Assembly: GCA_937951695.1 (NCBI GenBank)
Contig: CALFBL010000256.1
Span: forward strand, 1 to 13,762
Origin: an uncultured Granulosicoccaceae bacterium
GTDB taxonomy: Bacteria > Pseudomonadota > Gammaproteobacteria > Granulosicoccales > Granulosicoccaceae
Direction of reading: 5' to 3'
DNA: 13,762 bases
How positions within the stretch are numbered: the stretch's first letter is position 1; each line of letters begins with the position of its first letter. Made by a program: the position numbers and the translations under genes. Below are positions 7,327-13,762 of this stretch, piece after piece. The notes beneath the pieces were generated by a model. That model had not been told where the DNA came from and ran no database searches. It saw only the letters and a program-made list of their open reading frames with translations.

Positions 7327-7867
7327 TTACTGCGGATTCTGATTCTGATGCCGATAGTGAATGGCATCAACCGCTATCCCATAATCCATCACATCACCCT
7401 GCCACTGCCACCCGGTTTTCTCAGTGTTCGCTAATACGGCATCAGCCCGTATCCACTCAGGCTTAGGATCAATCCAGGAACCATCGGGTTTGAAGAAATA
7501 CAACAGGCCCGTCTCGGCATGACGTTGCATAGAAAAACCCCCTTCGTGTAACAGCTGATGATGGTGATGACACAGCAAAACCAGGTTCTCCAGAGAGGAA
7601 AAGGCTTCTCGGGTTAAAGGCAAGTCTTGCAGTGCATGAACAACACGAATTTTTTCGCGGGCTGCGTTCAGTGACAACCCACACCGCCAGTTCAGCCAAT
7701 GAGCACAAGAACGGCCTCCCTCATGCGCCCATACCCGACGCGTGTCGAACTCAGCAATAAGCATTAATTGTTCGAAGGTGGCCGCGTTGATTCGAGCGGT
7801 AAGACTGGTGATTGACTCTACCAATTCTTCGTTTGAAATGGCATTAAAATCAGGGCATGGCTTCCAT
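7327..7867 (-). pseudogene. DUF222/HNH endonuclease with internal deletion and 5' frameshift
   Basis: This is a remnant of the DUF222 (13E12-like) HNH endonuclease family, normally around 400-500 residues. Seen in the sequence: reading from the TTG at 7824, residues 1-75 match the start of DUF222 (LTARINAATFEQLMLIAEFD, then SCAHWLNWRCGLSL). At about position 7598 the reading jumps in frame to the end of an HNH domain (SLENLVLLCHHHHQLLHEGG) and continues to a normal-looking C-terminus. Most of DUF222 and the catalytic first half of HNH are missing, so nuclease activity is not expected. Upstream, an AAGGAA ribosome binding site precedes ATG at 7865-7867, but this start is one base out of frame and stops after five codons. 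Removing one T after ATGCCC would give MEAMP joined to DFNAISNEELVESI. The two lesions argue for decay. The 164-codon reading may still be expressed. Confidence 0.8.
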
Positions 7868-8046
7868 GCTAATTCCTTATTGATTTCAGTAGCTTATCTT
7901 AACTTTTCGCTGCCTGAAGGTCAATCAAATGGCATAAAAAACAATGACTCAAGTGCATAAATCTATGTCATCCATTCCTACAAAGTAAGACTGCGCGCAA
8001 ACGTGGCAATTTTACAATGCACGGATTGTCGAGCTTCGAGCGTTTT
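7868..8046. other. Intergenic gap, A+T-rich, no gene seen
   Basis: The 179 bases between the HNH remnant and the end of the methyltransferase remnant are A+T-rich. I see no supported reading frame, RNA gene or clear hairpin followed by a T run. The segment would carry the promoter of the HNH gene, but no confident box could be identified. Confidence 0.4.
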
Positions 8047-8876
8047 TTATATATTTTCCGCGACTATCTCAACTGGAGATAGGAAGTCGCTGACTATATT
8101 TTCGATCATATTTTTGATTTTGACGGGGGTTGTGCTCTGCATACGCAGGTGCAAACCTAGAGCTGATGGCCCACTGTTAGTCTCATCACTTTTCCTTAGT
8201 CGCTTGAAAATTCAAGGCTGAAATCCATTCTGCTCTCTACGTGCTGGATATTAAAACCAGCCGATTCTAGCAGCGCACAGTATTCTTCCTTGTCTGTCAA
8301 ATAGCTAAAACTCTCATCGGAAACCCATGGAACAGGATAAGCCTATGAACCTTCCGCTGTTCGCATAACGTCGTAGATGCCTAGTCTTGACCCTAGTTTC
8401 AAAACTCTGAAAATCTCCGAAAATAGCCTGTCCTTAGCTTGTATGTTCATACCTACATGCAGCATATACGCACCGTCAAAAGTGCAATTTTCGAAAGGCA
8501 TATCAAGGACATTGCCTTGATGTAAAGACACTAAATCTTTAACTCCGACCCAATCTGATAGTGCATTACCTGCTGAGACATAGTCGTCTGTTAGGTCGAT
8601 ACCGGTCACTGAATTGCCATAGGTCTTCGCGATAAAGCGACTAGCTCCGCCTAACCCACTACCTACATCAAGCAACTCGTCAGATTGTTCGAACCTCATT
8701 TGCTTTACAAGATGTTTGGTGGCTGCCCGCCCACCGATATGGAACTCATCGACTGCCGCTAAATCCTCAACTGTTGCATTATCTTTAGACTTACCCATTT
8801 CAAGCAAACCGGTCTCGATATTCTCAAGCAGCCGGCTTTGCTTGTAATGCTTGGAAACTACGTTTTCATCTGCCAT
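8047..8876 (-). pseudogene. SAM-dependent methyltransferase broken by a stop codon and a frameshift
   Basis: This was a class I SAM methyltransferase of about 276 residues, resembling the UbiE/sarcosine-dimethylglycine methyltransferase-like group. Seen in the sequence: the start at 8876 with GAGG upstream, FHIGGRAAT (45-53), motif I LLDVGSGLGG (68-77), VTGIDLT with the acidic D94, then FDGAYMLHVGMNI and IYDVMRTAEGS. A TAG at 8343-8345 stops this part at 177 residues. Directly after it, in the same frame, comes AYPVPWVSDESFSYL and more to DFSLEF. After a four-T run (complement of 8207-8210) the frame shifts by one base and continues as KRLRKSDETNSGPSALGLHL, then VKIKNMIENI and SPVEIVAENI, ending with TAA at 8047-8049. 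TTG to TAG and loss of one T would explain both lesions. The 177-residue piece has the SAM site but lacks the C-terminal third, so activity is doubtful. Confidence 0.85.
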
Positions 8877-8946
8877 GACTCATACCTCGATTTTGGCATC
8901 ACGTTAACCAAGGTGGACCACTAAAGGAGGCGCGAGATCAACTCTC

Positions 8947-9306
8947 TTACACTTTGTGGCTGCGCGAGTTTTGGCTTTGCGCAACGATGCTTAGAATGAT
9001 ACCCACAACTATTACTCCAGCACCTACCCACGTGATGTGAGAATACTGCTCACCAAAAAATAGCGTCCCGGTCAACAGAGCGACTCCGGCGGCAACATAA
9101 CTAATTTGACTTAAGTCGGTGGGCCCACCGACTTGCTGCAGGCGAAAAAACAGGCTGAACATGGAGGCGGCTGCCAATGCTTGTATCAAGGCAACCTCTT
9201 TAATCGCTAACAAATAGAACAGCGCGGAGGCCTGCGACGACAATAACAATATGACTGACAATATGATCGCAGATGCAATTTTATTACCGATTGCCAGCAA
9301 ATCCAA
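8947..9306 (-). pseudogene. EamA/DMT transporter, C-terminal fragment
   Basis: The reading frame holds 119 residues with about four hydrophobic helices that match the second EamA repeat: ALFYLLAIKEVALIQALAAA, then FRLQQVGGPTDLSQISYVAA, LTGTLFFGEQ and WVGAGVIVVGIILSIVAQ. A complete transporter of this class has about 290-310 residues and ten helices, so more than half is missing. The only start is a TTG at 9304-9306 without a ribosome binding site, and a TAG stop lies two codons before it. This supports a truncated remnant and not a short four-helix transporter. A piece of the first repeat can be seen upstream at 9329-9451 in another frame. It lies 70 bp upstream of the methyltransferase remnant on the same strand. 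Confidence 0.72.
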
Positions 9307-9323
9307 CCGCTATCTCGACTACA

Positions 9324-9337
9324 CCTAGCTAGCTAGG
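9324..9337. repeat. 14-bp perfect palindrome CCTAGCTAGCTAGG
   Basis: The sequence is its own reverse complement and holds three overlapping CTAG tetranucleotides, a word that is rare in many bacterial genomes. It lies exactly between the two EamA remnants and supplies stop codons to the minus-strand reading. It could mark a deletion or insertion scar, or be a protein-binding palindrome. Confidence 0.5.
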
Positions 9338-9451
9338 CATACGAACTTGCCAAATCGATGAAAACGTTAGCGTGAATATCGGCGATAAAGAAAACAGGAT
9401 CCCCGTAAACCCTGACCTTAACTTGGGAATGACCGTAAAAATTATATGATT
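9329..9451 (-). pseudogene. Probable remnant of the EamA transporter's first repeat
   Basis: Between two stop codons this frame encodes 40 residues containing RSGFTGILFSLSPIFTLTF. I read this as the fourth helix of a first EamA repeat, whose typical form is a small-residue and Leu-rich helix ending in an L-S-P-hydrophobic-F-T motif. It is one frame away from the C-terminal fragment at 8947-9306. Helices that should lie between the two pieces are missing, so a deletion probably joined them. No start codon or ribosome binding site is preserved. The match is short and based on one helix, so the call is moderate. Confidence 0.45.
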
Positions 9452-9537
9452 TTACTGGGCTTTAAATTCAGGGCGACCAATAAAACCTGAGACTCTCACA
9501 ATGAAAGTACCCATACTACCGGCTGTTGCGAACGAAC

Positions 9538-9543
9538 GAGGAA
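9538..9543 (+). promoter_or_regulatory. Ribosome binding site of the LysE-type gene
   Basis: GAGGAA lies seven bases before the ATG at 9551 and supports that start. The promoter must lie in the 9340-9537 stretch, which overlaps the EamA remnant on the other strand. I could not identify it with confidence. Confidence 0.6.
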
Positions 9544-9550
9544 TTTATAA

Positions 9551-10188
9551 ATGACGATTGAAACTTGGTGGTTGTATGTAGCGACTATTCTGGTATTCAT
9601 GAGCACGCCGGGTCCGAGCCACTTGCTGATGATATCAGTCAGCATGACCAATGGATTTCATCGCTCCCTCGCTACTGCGGTAGGCGATTTAAGTGCCAAC
9701 GTAATCCAGATGACACTAGCGGGCTTCGGTCTTGCCACGGTATTGATGGCATCTGAATTCGGCTTCACCATCATTAAGTGGTGCGGTGTTACCTACCTGG
9801 CCTGGATGGGTGTTCAGCAAATACGGGCATCGTTCAGTAAACGAGGTAAAGTGCGTGAAGCTCCGTTGGTACGCCTTCGTACTCTATGGGCCAAAGGGTT
9901 CATAACCTCTGCAGCCAATCCCAAGGCGATTGTATTTTTTGCAGCCTTATTCCCACAGTTCATCGATCACAGCCTACCGGTCGTTGCTCAGATAGTGATT
10001 CTGGGTTTTACCTATTTGGTCATCGACGGACTTTTCCTGGCAACTTACGGAAAGAGCGCGCACTGGCTCGCAAAGCGTATCAGTCACTCGGGTCGGGCTT
10101 GGGTCGGGCTTGGGTCGATAGAGTAGCGGGAGCCGGCCTTATCGGTACTGCAATTCTGCTGGGCTTTAAGACGAGTAAAGATCTCTAG
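9551..10188 (+). pseudogene. LysE/RhtB-family exporter with frameshifted C-terminus
   Basis: This is an inner-membrane amino-acid or metabolite exporter of the LysE/RhtB (RhtB/YggA-like) family. Seen in the sequence: STPGPSHLLMISVSMTNGF (18-36), a first-half helix GDLSANVIQMTLAGFG, then YLAWMGVQQIRASF (82-95), the conserved KGFITSAANPKAIVFFAALF in the middle, and a fifth helix before WLAKRISHSGRAWV. An exact 11-bp tandem duplication (10090-10111) then shifts the frame, and translation ends after GLGSIE at 10126, giving 191 residues. If one copy is removed, the reading continues as RAWVDRVAGAGLIGTAILLG to TAG at 10186-10188, which restores the usual last helix and a normal 208 residues. Loss of the last helix probably harms function, but a partly active short form cannot be excluded. 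Reversion by losing one copy would be simple. Confidence 0.85.
10090..10117 (+). repeat. 11-bp tandem duplication that breaks the exporter gene
   Basis: GGGTCGGGCTT occurs at 10090-10100 and again, without change, at 10101-10111. It is followed by the first six bases of a third copy (10112-10117). Because 11 is not a multiple of three, the second copy shifts the reading frame of the LysE-type gene. The perfect identity of the copies suggests a recent event or an unstable site. Confidence 0.85.
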
Positions 10189-10203
10189 CCGATAAATAAG
10201 ACT

Positions 10204-10542
10204 TTGAAAATCAATCACAACACCGCCGAATTCATAGGCAGACCCGTATTCGAAAAAGTTGTCCAATCGTTCGTGGATTCGGACCGACAGGCGTTGATCG
10301 ATCATTTCCCGGACCTGCGACAGTGGATGACACCAGAATTTTTCGATGAGGCGGTCATCGTATTAAATCGATTGGGGGAATGCGAATCCGTAAAGTATTC
10401 TTTTTACGCCACGAAAGCAGACTATAACTCGCTGGCTTGGGATCTCGTGTATTCGCTGGAGGAAGAACCGGTGCGTTGGTATCTGTACCTCGCTGACGAT
10501 CAAGATGAAATTATGGTTAGAGGGTTTTCATTCGACAGGTAA
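10204..10542 (+). CDS. Small hypothetical protein
   Basis: I do not recognise this 112-residue protein. It would be cytoplasmic, acidic and mixed alpha/beta, with no signal peptide or membrane helix. The N-terminal half is helical (FEKVVQSFVDSDRQALIDHF), followed by a WMTPEFFDEAVIVL segment. The C-terminal half looks like beta strands, ending in VRWYLYLADDQDEIMVRGFSF. That last pattern recalls small steroid-isomerase/NTF2-like or DUF3887-like sheets, but this is a weak impression. The only fitting start is TTG at 10204, without a strong ribosome binding site, 15 bases after the ancestral stop of the LysE-type gene and in the same frame. It may therefore have been translated by read-on from that gene. 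It converges with the DUF1801-like gene 12 bp away. Confidence 0.6.
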   Translation: MKINHNTAEFIGRPVFEKVVQSFVDSDRQALIDHFPDLRQWMTPEFFDEAVIVLNRLGECESVKYSFYATKADYNSLAWDLVYSLEEEPVRWYLYLADDQDEIMVRGFSFDR

Positions 10543-10554
10543 CCACAGTGACCT

Positions 10555-10881
10555 TTACAATTTCGAGGCTTGTTTCAGCAGCGGTTTAAGTTCATCAAAA
10601 TTTACGTCTTGCAGCAATGAATAGTTTATGTGTCGACGCAACTTGCCAGATCCAGACAGTAATTTTTTTGTGTCTTTTAATTCAGCTCCTTTGCTGAAAG
10701 AGATTTGAACATGCTTAGCCTGAACAAACACGCCACAGAACTGTCCTTCCTTTTTGTCCGGGTGTAAGGTGAACAAAGTGCCGCCGTATTTTTTTACGGG
10801 CACACTGTCTGGAACAAGCTCTTGTATGTAGCTCTCGATTTCATCGGCAAGAGCTGTGATATCCACATTGTTGTCTTTCAT
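10555..10881 (-). CDS. DUF1801-like small protein coupled to livF
   Basis: This is a cytoplasmic protein of 108 residues that fits the DUF1801 (YdhG-like) fold family, whose function is unknown. Seen in the sequence: a helical start (DITALADEIESYIQELVP), then KYGGTLFTLHPDKKEGQFCG, HVQISFSKGAELKD with the family's F-S-K-G-A-E-L pattern, SGSGKLRRHINYSL, and a C-terminal helix ending KPLLKQASKL. The ATG at 10879-10881 overlaps the stop of livF as ATGA, with TTAGG just upstream, so I chose it over an in-frame start further upstream that would lie deeper inside livF. It is the last gene of the Liv-type operon. Nothing in DUF1801 suggests amino-acid transport, so the pairing is unexplained. Confidence 0.82.
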   Translation of the reverse strand: MKDNNVDITALADEIESYIQELVPDSVPVKKYGGTLFTLHPDKKEGQFCGVFVQAKHVQISFSKGAELKDTKKLLSGSGKLRRHINYSLLQDVNFDELKPLLKQASKL

Positions 10882-11567
10882 ACGCCTAAGTACCGGTCTT
10901 TTAAATCGTTGGTGAGTGCAGCCATGGGCCCACTCCAAACCGATTCACCTCTGGCCATAACGACAGCGGCATCGGCAACAGACGCAAGCTCGGTCAAGGA
11001 TTTATCGACCAACAGGATCGATACGCGGCGCTGCGCTTTCAGTGAATGGATCGCTGTCCAGATCTCCTGCCTGACAATGGGGGCCAGACCTTCAGTGGCT
11101 TCGTCCAGAACGAGCAGTTTAGGGTTTGTCATCAGTGCTCGCCCCAAAGCAAGCATTTGTTGCTCCCCTCCGGATAAGGTTGACGCACTTTGTGAACGCC
11201 GCTCACGCAATCGGGGAAACAAATCCACCACTCGCGCAAAGGTCCAATCCCCTGGTCGGGCGGCGACGTTTAAATTCTGTTCGACACTCAAATTCTGGAA
11301 ACACCGACGACCTTCAGGCACCAAGCCAATTCCTTCTCGCGCAGCGCGGTATGAGGGCAATGAGGAAAGATCGACATCGTTAAACCGGATGACACCCGCT
11401 TTGTAGGGCAACATGCGACAGATCGACTTTATGGTGGTGCTTTTGCCGACACCATTACGACCCAGCAGAGCGGTAACACCCCCTTGCTCAACCTGTAGAG
11501 ACACGCCAAACAAAACTTGCGTTGCACCGTAGGCAGCGGTCAGATTTTCGACGGTGAGAAGCGTCAT
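10878..11567 (-). CDS. livF: Branched-chain amino acid type ABC transporter ATPase LivF
   Basis: This is the second ATPase of a HAAT-type (LivFGHMJ) importer, 229 residues, bound to the inner face of the membrane. Seen in the sequence: Walker A GRNGVGKST (36-44), Q-loop region GIGLVPEGRRCFQNLSV (79-95) with the V-P-E-G-R-R pattern diagnostic of LivF, signature LSGGEQQ (131-137), and Walker B KLLVLDE (150-156). Instead of a switch histidine it has LLVDKSL. LivF-group proteins commonly lack the histidine here. The ATG overlaps the livG stop as ATGA, and the 3' end overlaps the DUF1801-like gene. The true substrate may be branched-chain amino acids or another small amide or amino acid. Confidence 0.93.
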   Translation of the reverse strand: MTLLTVENLTAAYGATQVLFGVSLQVEQGGVTALLGRNGVGKSTTIKSICRMLPYKAGVIRFNDVDLSSLPSYRAAREGIGLVPEGRRCFQNLSVEQNLNVAARPGDWTFARVVDLFPRLRERRSQSASTLSGGEQQMLALGRALMTNPKLLVLDEATEGLAPIVRQEIWTAIHSLKAQRRVSILLVDKSLTELASVADAAVVMARGESVWSGPMAALTNDLKDRYLGV

Positions 11568-12352
11568 ACACCGACTTCCTCATCGCCAAGATAGGCCTCG
11601 CGCACCGATGGGTTCGCCCGTATAACGTCCACCGTGCCAGTGGCAATAACTCGACCAGACACCAGCACACTGAGGGTATCGGCCAAGGCAAACACAACGT
11701 CCATGTCGTGCTCGATGAGTAATACAGGTGCATCGACCTTCAATTGGGCAAGCAGCTCTGTGAGTTCTTCTGCCCCCTCGTTGCCAAGCCCTGCCATCGG
11801 CTCGTCGAGTAGAAACGCCCGCGGCTTGAGCGCCAAAACCATGGCGAGCTCCAAACGCCTGCGTTCGCCATGGGCTAGCTCACACGCGCGCACCTCTAAC
11901 CGGGAGTGCAAATTAGTTCTGTTGGCATAATCGTAAGCCTCATCGCGCAGTACACCCACTTTACGCGCGTTAGAAAACAAACTAAAACCACGCCCTTCAC
12001 GCCCATGCAGTGCGAGTAAAATATTATCCATGACAGAATAGTTCGAGATGACCGCCGTTACCTGAAAGCTACGTCCTAGCCCCATTCTTGAGCGCCGCAC
12101 TGTATCCAAGGCGGTTACATCCTTGCCCATAAATACCACTGTGCCACTGTCGGGCCGTAAGACACCGGCTATTTGCTGAATCAAAGTGGATTTACCAGCA
12201 CCGTTGGGGCCGATAAGCGCGTGTATTTGCCCAGGCAACAATGACAGGCAAACATCATCACAGGCCTTCACCGCACCAAAGCTTTTTGATAGGTTCTGTA
12301 TCTCCAGCACAGGCACAGGCACAGGCACAGGCACAAGCTCAGACACAACCAT
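11564..12352 (-). CDS. livG: Branched-chain amino acid type ABC transporter ATPase LivG
   Basis: This is the first ATPase of the importer, 262 residues. Seen in the sequence: Walker A GPNGAGKST (48-56), GLGRSFQVTAVISNYSVMDN (91-110) with the Q-loop, a signature read as LAHGERR (159-165), Walker B FLLDE (180-184), MAGLGNEGAEEL after it, and switch H215 in LIEHDMD. The signature differs from the usual LSYGEQR but stays within the range of the family. The first 15 residues include a run of four Val-Pro pairs encoded by a six-base microsatellite, before the normal LEIQNLSKSFG beginning. The ATG at 12350-12352 lies 14 bp inside livM. GTG codons inside the repeat are possible alternative starts. 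The 3' end overlaps livF as ATGA. Confidence 0.93.
   Translation of the reverse strand: MVVSELVPVPVPVPVLEIQNLSKSFGAVKACDDVCLSLLPGQIHALIGPNGAGKSTLIQQIAGVLRPDSGTVVFMGKDVTALDTVRRSRMGLGRSFQVTAVISNYSVMDNILLALHGREGRGFSLFSNARKVGVLRDEAYDYANRTNLHSRLEVRACELAHGERRRLELAMVLALKPRAFLLDEPMAGLGNEGAEELTELLAQLKVDAPVLLIEHDMDVVFALADTLSVLVSGRVIATGTVDVIRANPSVREAYLGDEEVGV
12307..12335. repeat. Hexanucleotide microsatellite in the start of livG
   Basis: GCACAG occurs four times in a row plus five bases of a fifth copy, without mismatch. On the coding strand it reads GTGCCT and encodes Val-Pro pairs at LivG residues 7-15. Because the unit is two codons long, changes in copy number would keep the frame and only lengthen or shorten the N-terminal tail. 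Confidence 0.85.
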
Positions 12353-13325
12353 CAGCCTTTTCCCGAACTATTGCTCCTGTGATACCACCACTCGCAAACA
12401 TCACAATGAGCAGTAGCAATAACCCTAAATAAATGTGCCAGAATTCGCTCAGCCCACCCAACACCTCTTCGAGCGCAACGAACACCAACGCCCCGACCAC
12501 TGGCCCGATGAGACGTGCTACCCCGCCGAGAATGACAAAGACCATGATTTCACCCGACAAGGTCCACGAGAACATGGCAGGACTGACGTAACGATTCAGA
12601 TCGGCGAACAATGCTCCAGCCAACGCTGTAATCATTCCCGAAATAACAAATGCCAACAGCCGCACCCGTTTAGCCGATATACCAACATTCTCTACCCGGG
12701 CTTCCGACTGGCGTACGGCGTTTAACGCTAAGCCAAATCCGGAACGATTCAAACACCACACTATGAGTAGAACGATGCTCAATAGGACGAAACTGATCAA
12801 GAAAAAACTAATCGGTACTAGGGTGTTCAATAACGGAAAAGTGCCACGCACGTAAATGGGTATACCGTCCTCTCCCCCATAAGCTGGCCAGGAGATCGCA
12901 AAGTAGTAAAACATCTGACCAAACGCTAGCGTAATCATAATGAAGTAGGCCCCTTGCGTTCTTAGGCAAAGCGCCCCTATCAACCACGCGACGAGACCGC
13001 CAATCACAAGCGCCAGAGGCCAAGTGATCAGCATCGATTGGGTGCCTTCGATCAGGAACAAACCGTCGTAAACCGGTAGATAAGACTGCGCGTGCGAGGC
13101 CAGTATTCCAACGACGTATCCTCCCAAACCAAAATACACCGCATGACCAAAACTGATCATGCCGCCATTGCCCAACGCAAAGTTCAAACCGATCCCGGCA
13201 ATACTGAATATCGCAACCCGTGTTGCCAGTGTGATCCAGTAGGTCTCCCCTAGTGCCAGCGCCAACCCGGCAAACGCTAACAGTGCCAACCAAATCAGGA
13301 TTGCGAAGGAACCCTCTTTAATCAT
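12339..13325 (-). CDS. livM: Branched-chain amino acid type ABC transporter permease LivM
   Basis: This is one of the two inner-membrane permease subunits of the importer, 328 residues, normal length, with about nine to ten hydrophobic helices. Seen in the sequence: the LivM signature ALGNGGMISFGHAVYFGLGG (50-69), LCLRTQGAYFIMITLAFGQM, and the cytoplasmic ATPase-contact loop RSGFGLALNAVRQSEARVEN followed by VGISAKRVRLLAFVISG. Near the end come FADLNRYVSPAMFSWTLSGE and FVILGGVARLIGPVVGAL. The ATG at 13323-13325 overlaps the livH stop as ATGA, and its own stop lies inside livG. It pairs with LivH to form the channel. Confidence 0.95.
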   Translation of the reverse strand: MIKEGSFAILIWLALLAFAGLALALGETYWITLATRVAIFSIAGIGLNFALGNGGMISFGHAVYFGLGGYVVGILASHAQSYLPVYDGLFLIEGTQSMLITWPLALVIGGLVAWLIGALCLRTQGAYFIMITLAFGQMFYYFAISWPAYGGEDGIPIYVRGTFPLLNTLVPISFFLISFVLLSIVLLIVWCLNRSGFGLALNAVRQSEARVENVGISAKRVRLLAFVISGMITALAGALFADLNRYVSPAMFSWTLSGEIMVFVILGGVARLIGPVVGALVFVALEEVLGGLSEFWHIYLGLLLLLIVMFASGGITGAIVREKADGCV

Positions 13326-13762
13326 GTGGTTTGACCCATCAAACCCGCCGGTCTAACCACCAAGACGACACACATCAGGATATAAATCAACATCGATGAC
13401 ACTATCGTACCGACGTCACGACTACCCAGCACCTGCTCGCTCCAAATAGGCAACAAATAACTACCCAGCGTTTGCATCAAACCAACCAAAAGAGCACCCA
13501 GTAACGCACCTTGTATCGACCCGATACCACCGATAACAATGACAACAAACGCGGAAATCAACACAGGCTCTCCCATACCCACCTCCACAGACTGCAGTGT
13601 GCCAACCAGGGCACCGGCCAGACCCGCAAGAGCGGCTCCGATAGCGAAGACCAGGGTGTACAGTTTTGAGATATCAACGCCCAAGGCCGCGATCATTTCC
13701 CGATCGGAAGCACCCGCTTGTATTTGAATGCCTATTCGCGTTCGTGTAATGAGAAAATAAAG
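13322..13762 (-). CDS. livH: Branched-chain amino acid type ABC transporter permease LivH, C-terminal part (5' end outside window)
   Basis: This is the other permease subunit. The frame is open to the right edge and shows the last 146 codons of a protein that is usually about 290 residues. Seen in the sequence: the ATPase-contact loop RTRIGIQIQAGASDREMIAA followed by LGVDISKLYTLVFAIGAALA, then GLAGALVGTLQSVEVGMGEP, the hallmark FVVIVIGGIGSIQGALLGAL, and RPAGLMG at the C-terminus. The internal ATG at 13696 is not the start, because the contact loop upstream of it is well conserved. It is the first gene of the visible operon, and any binding-protein gene (livJ/livK) would have to be elsewhere or further upstream. 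Confidence 0.93.
   Translation of the reverse strand, partial: LYFLITRTRIGIQIQAGASDREMIAALGVDISKLYTLVFAIGAALAGLAGALVGTLQSVEVGMGEPVLISAFVVIVIGGIGSIQGALLGALLVGLMQTLGSYLLPIWSEQVLGSRDVGTIVSSMLIYILMCVVLVVRPAGLMGQTT

Noticed and set aside
7742..7960. Plus-strand frame of 72 codons opposite the HNH start
   Set aside because: It is antisense to the DUF222 part and to the gene's own upstream region, with no ribosome binding site or recognisable product.
8003..8221. Plus-strand reading frame of 72 codons
   Set aside because: It is antisense to the C-terminal part of the methyltransferase pseudogene, whose minus-strand frame carries family motifs. The plus-strand product resembles nothing known.
10822..11406. 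Plus-strand reading frame of 194 codons inside livF
   Set aside because: It lies opposite an ATPase with all expected motifs. Long antisense frames are common opposite such genes.
12307..12335. CRISPR or other spaced repeat array
   Set aside because: The units are six bases long and contiguous, with no spacers, and they lie within a coding sequence.

Overview
The window looks like chromosomal DNA of a gammaproteobacterium with roughly balanced GC. The assignment is an inference from the SbmA-type protein at the left edge, which resembles the enterobacterial protein closely, from the DUF222/HNH remnant with its CAHWLNWRCG motif, and from the dense overlapping operons. No rRNA, tRNA, CRISPR array or intact insertion sequence was seen.

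Left part (1-7319) is well-kept, gene-dense DNA. It starts with the 3' end of an SbmA/BacA-type peptide transporter (+), facing a gamma-carbonic-anhydrase-like hexapeptide-repeat protein (-). A small two-helix membrane protein with a HAMP-like segment follows (+). It faces a four-gene minus-strand operon read in the order DUF2164 protein, exported Ig/cadherin-like protein, EamA-type transporter, exported lipase-like alpha/beta hydrolase. All three junctions in this operon overlap. Divergent from it, with only 9 bp between start codons, lies a metallo-beta-lactamase-fold hydrolase (+), followed by a GH1 beta-glucosidase (+).

Middle part (7327-10188) is a stretch of decayed genes. In order: a DUF222/HNH endonuclease with a large in-frame internal deletion and a 5' frameshift; a SAM methyltransferase broken by an amber codon and a one-base frameshift, whose C-terminus can still be read down to position 8047; two pieces of an EamA-type transporter separated by a 14-bp CTAG palindrome; and a LysE/RhtB-type exporter whose C-terminus is thrown out of frame by an exact 11-bp tandem duplication. 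A small unrecognised gene (10204-10542, +) follows.

Right part (10555-13762, all -) is a branched-chain amino acid type (Liv/HAAT) ABC transporter operon in the order livH (5' end outside the window), livM, livG, livF. A small DUF1801-like gene is attached to the end by an ATGA overlap. Each gene overlaps the next, so the five proteins are probably translated as a coupled set. No periplasmic binding protein gene is inside the window. A (GTGCCT)n microsatellite lies in frame at the start of livG.

I did not find a convincing new multi-gene system. The most informative signals are the gene-decay zone, whose lesions can be read base by base, and the two unusual operon compositions.
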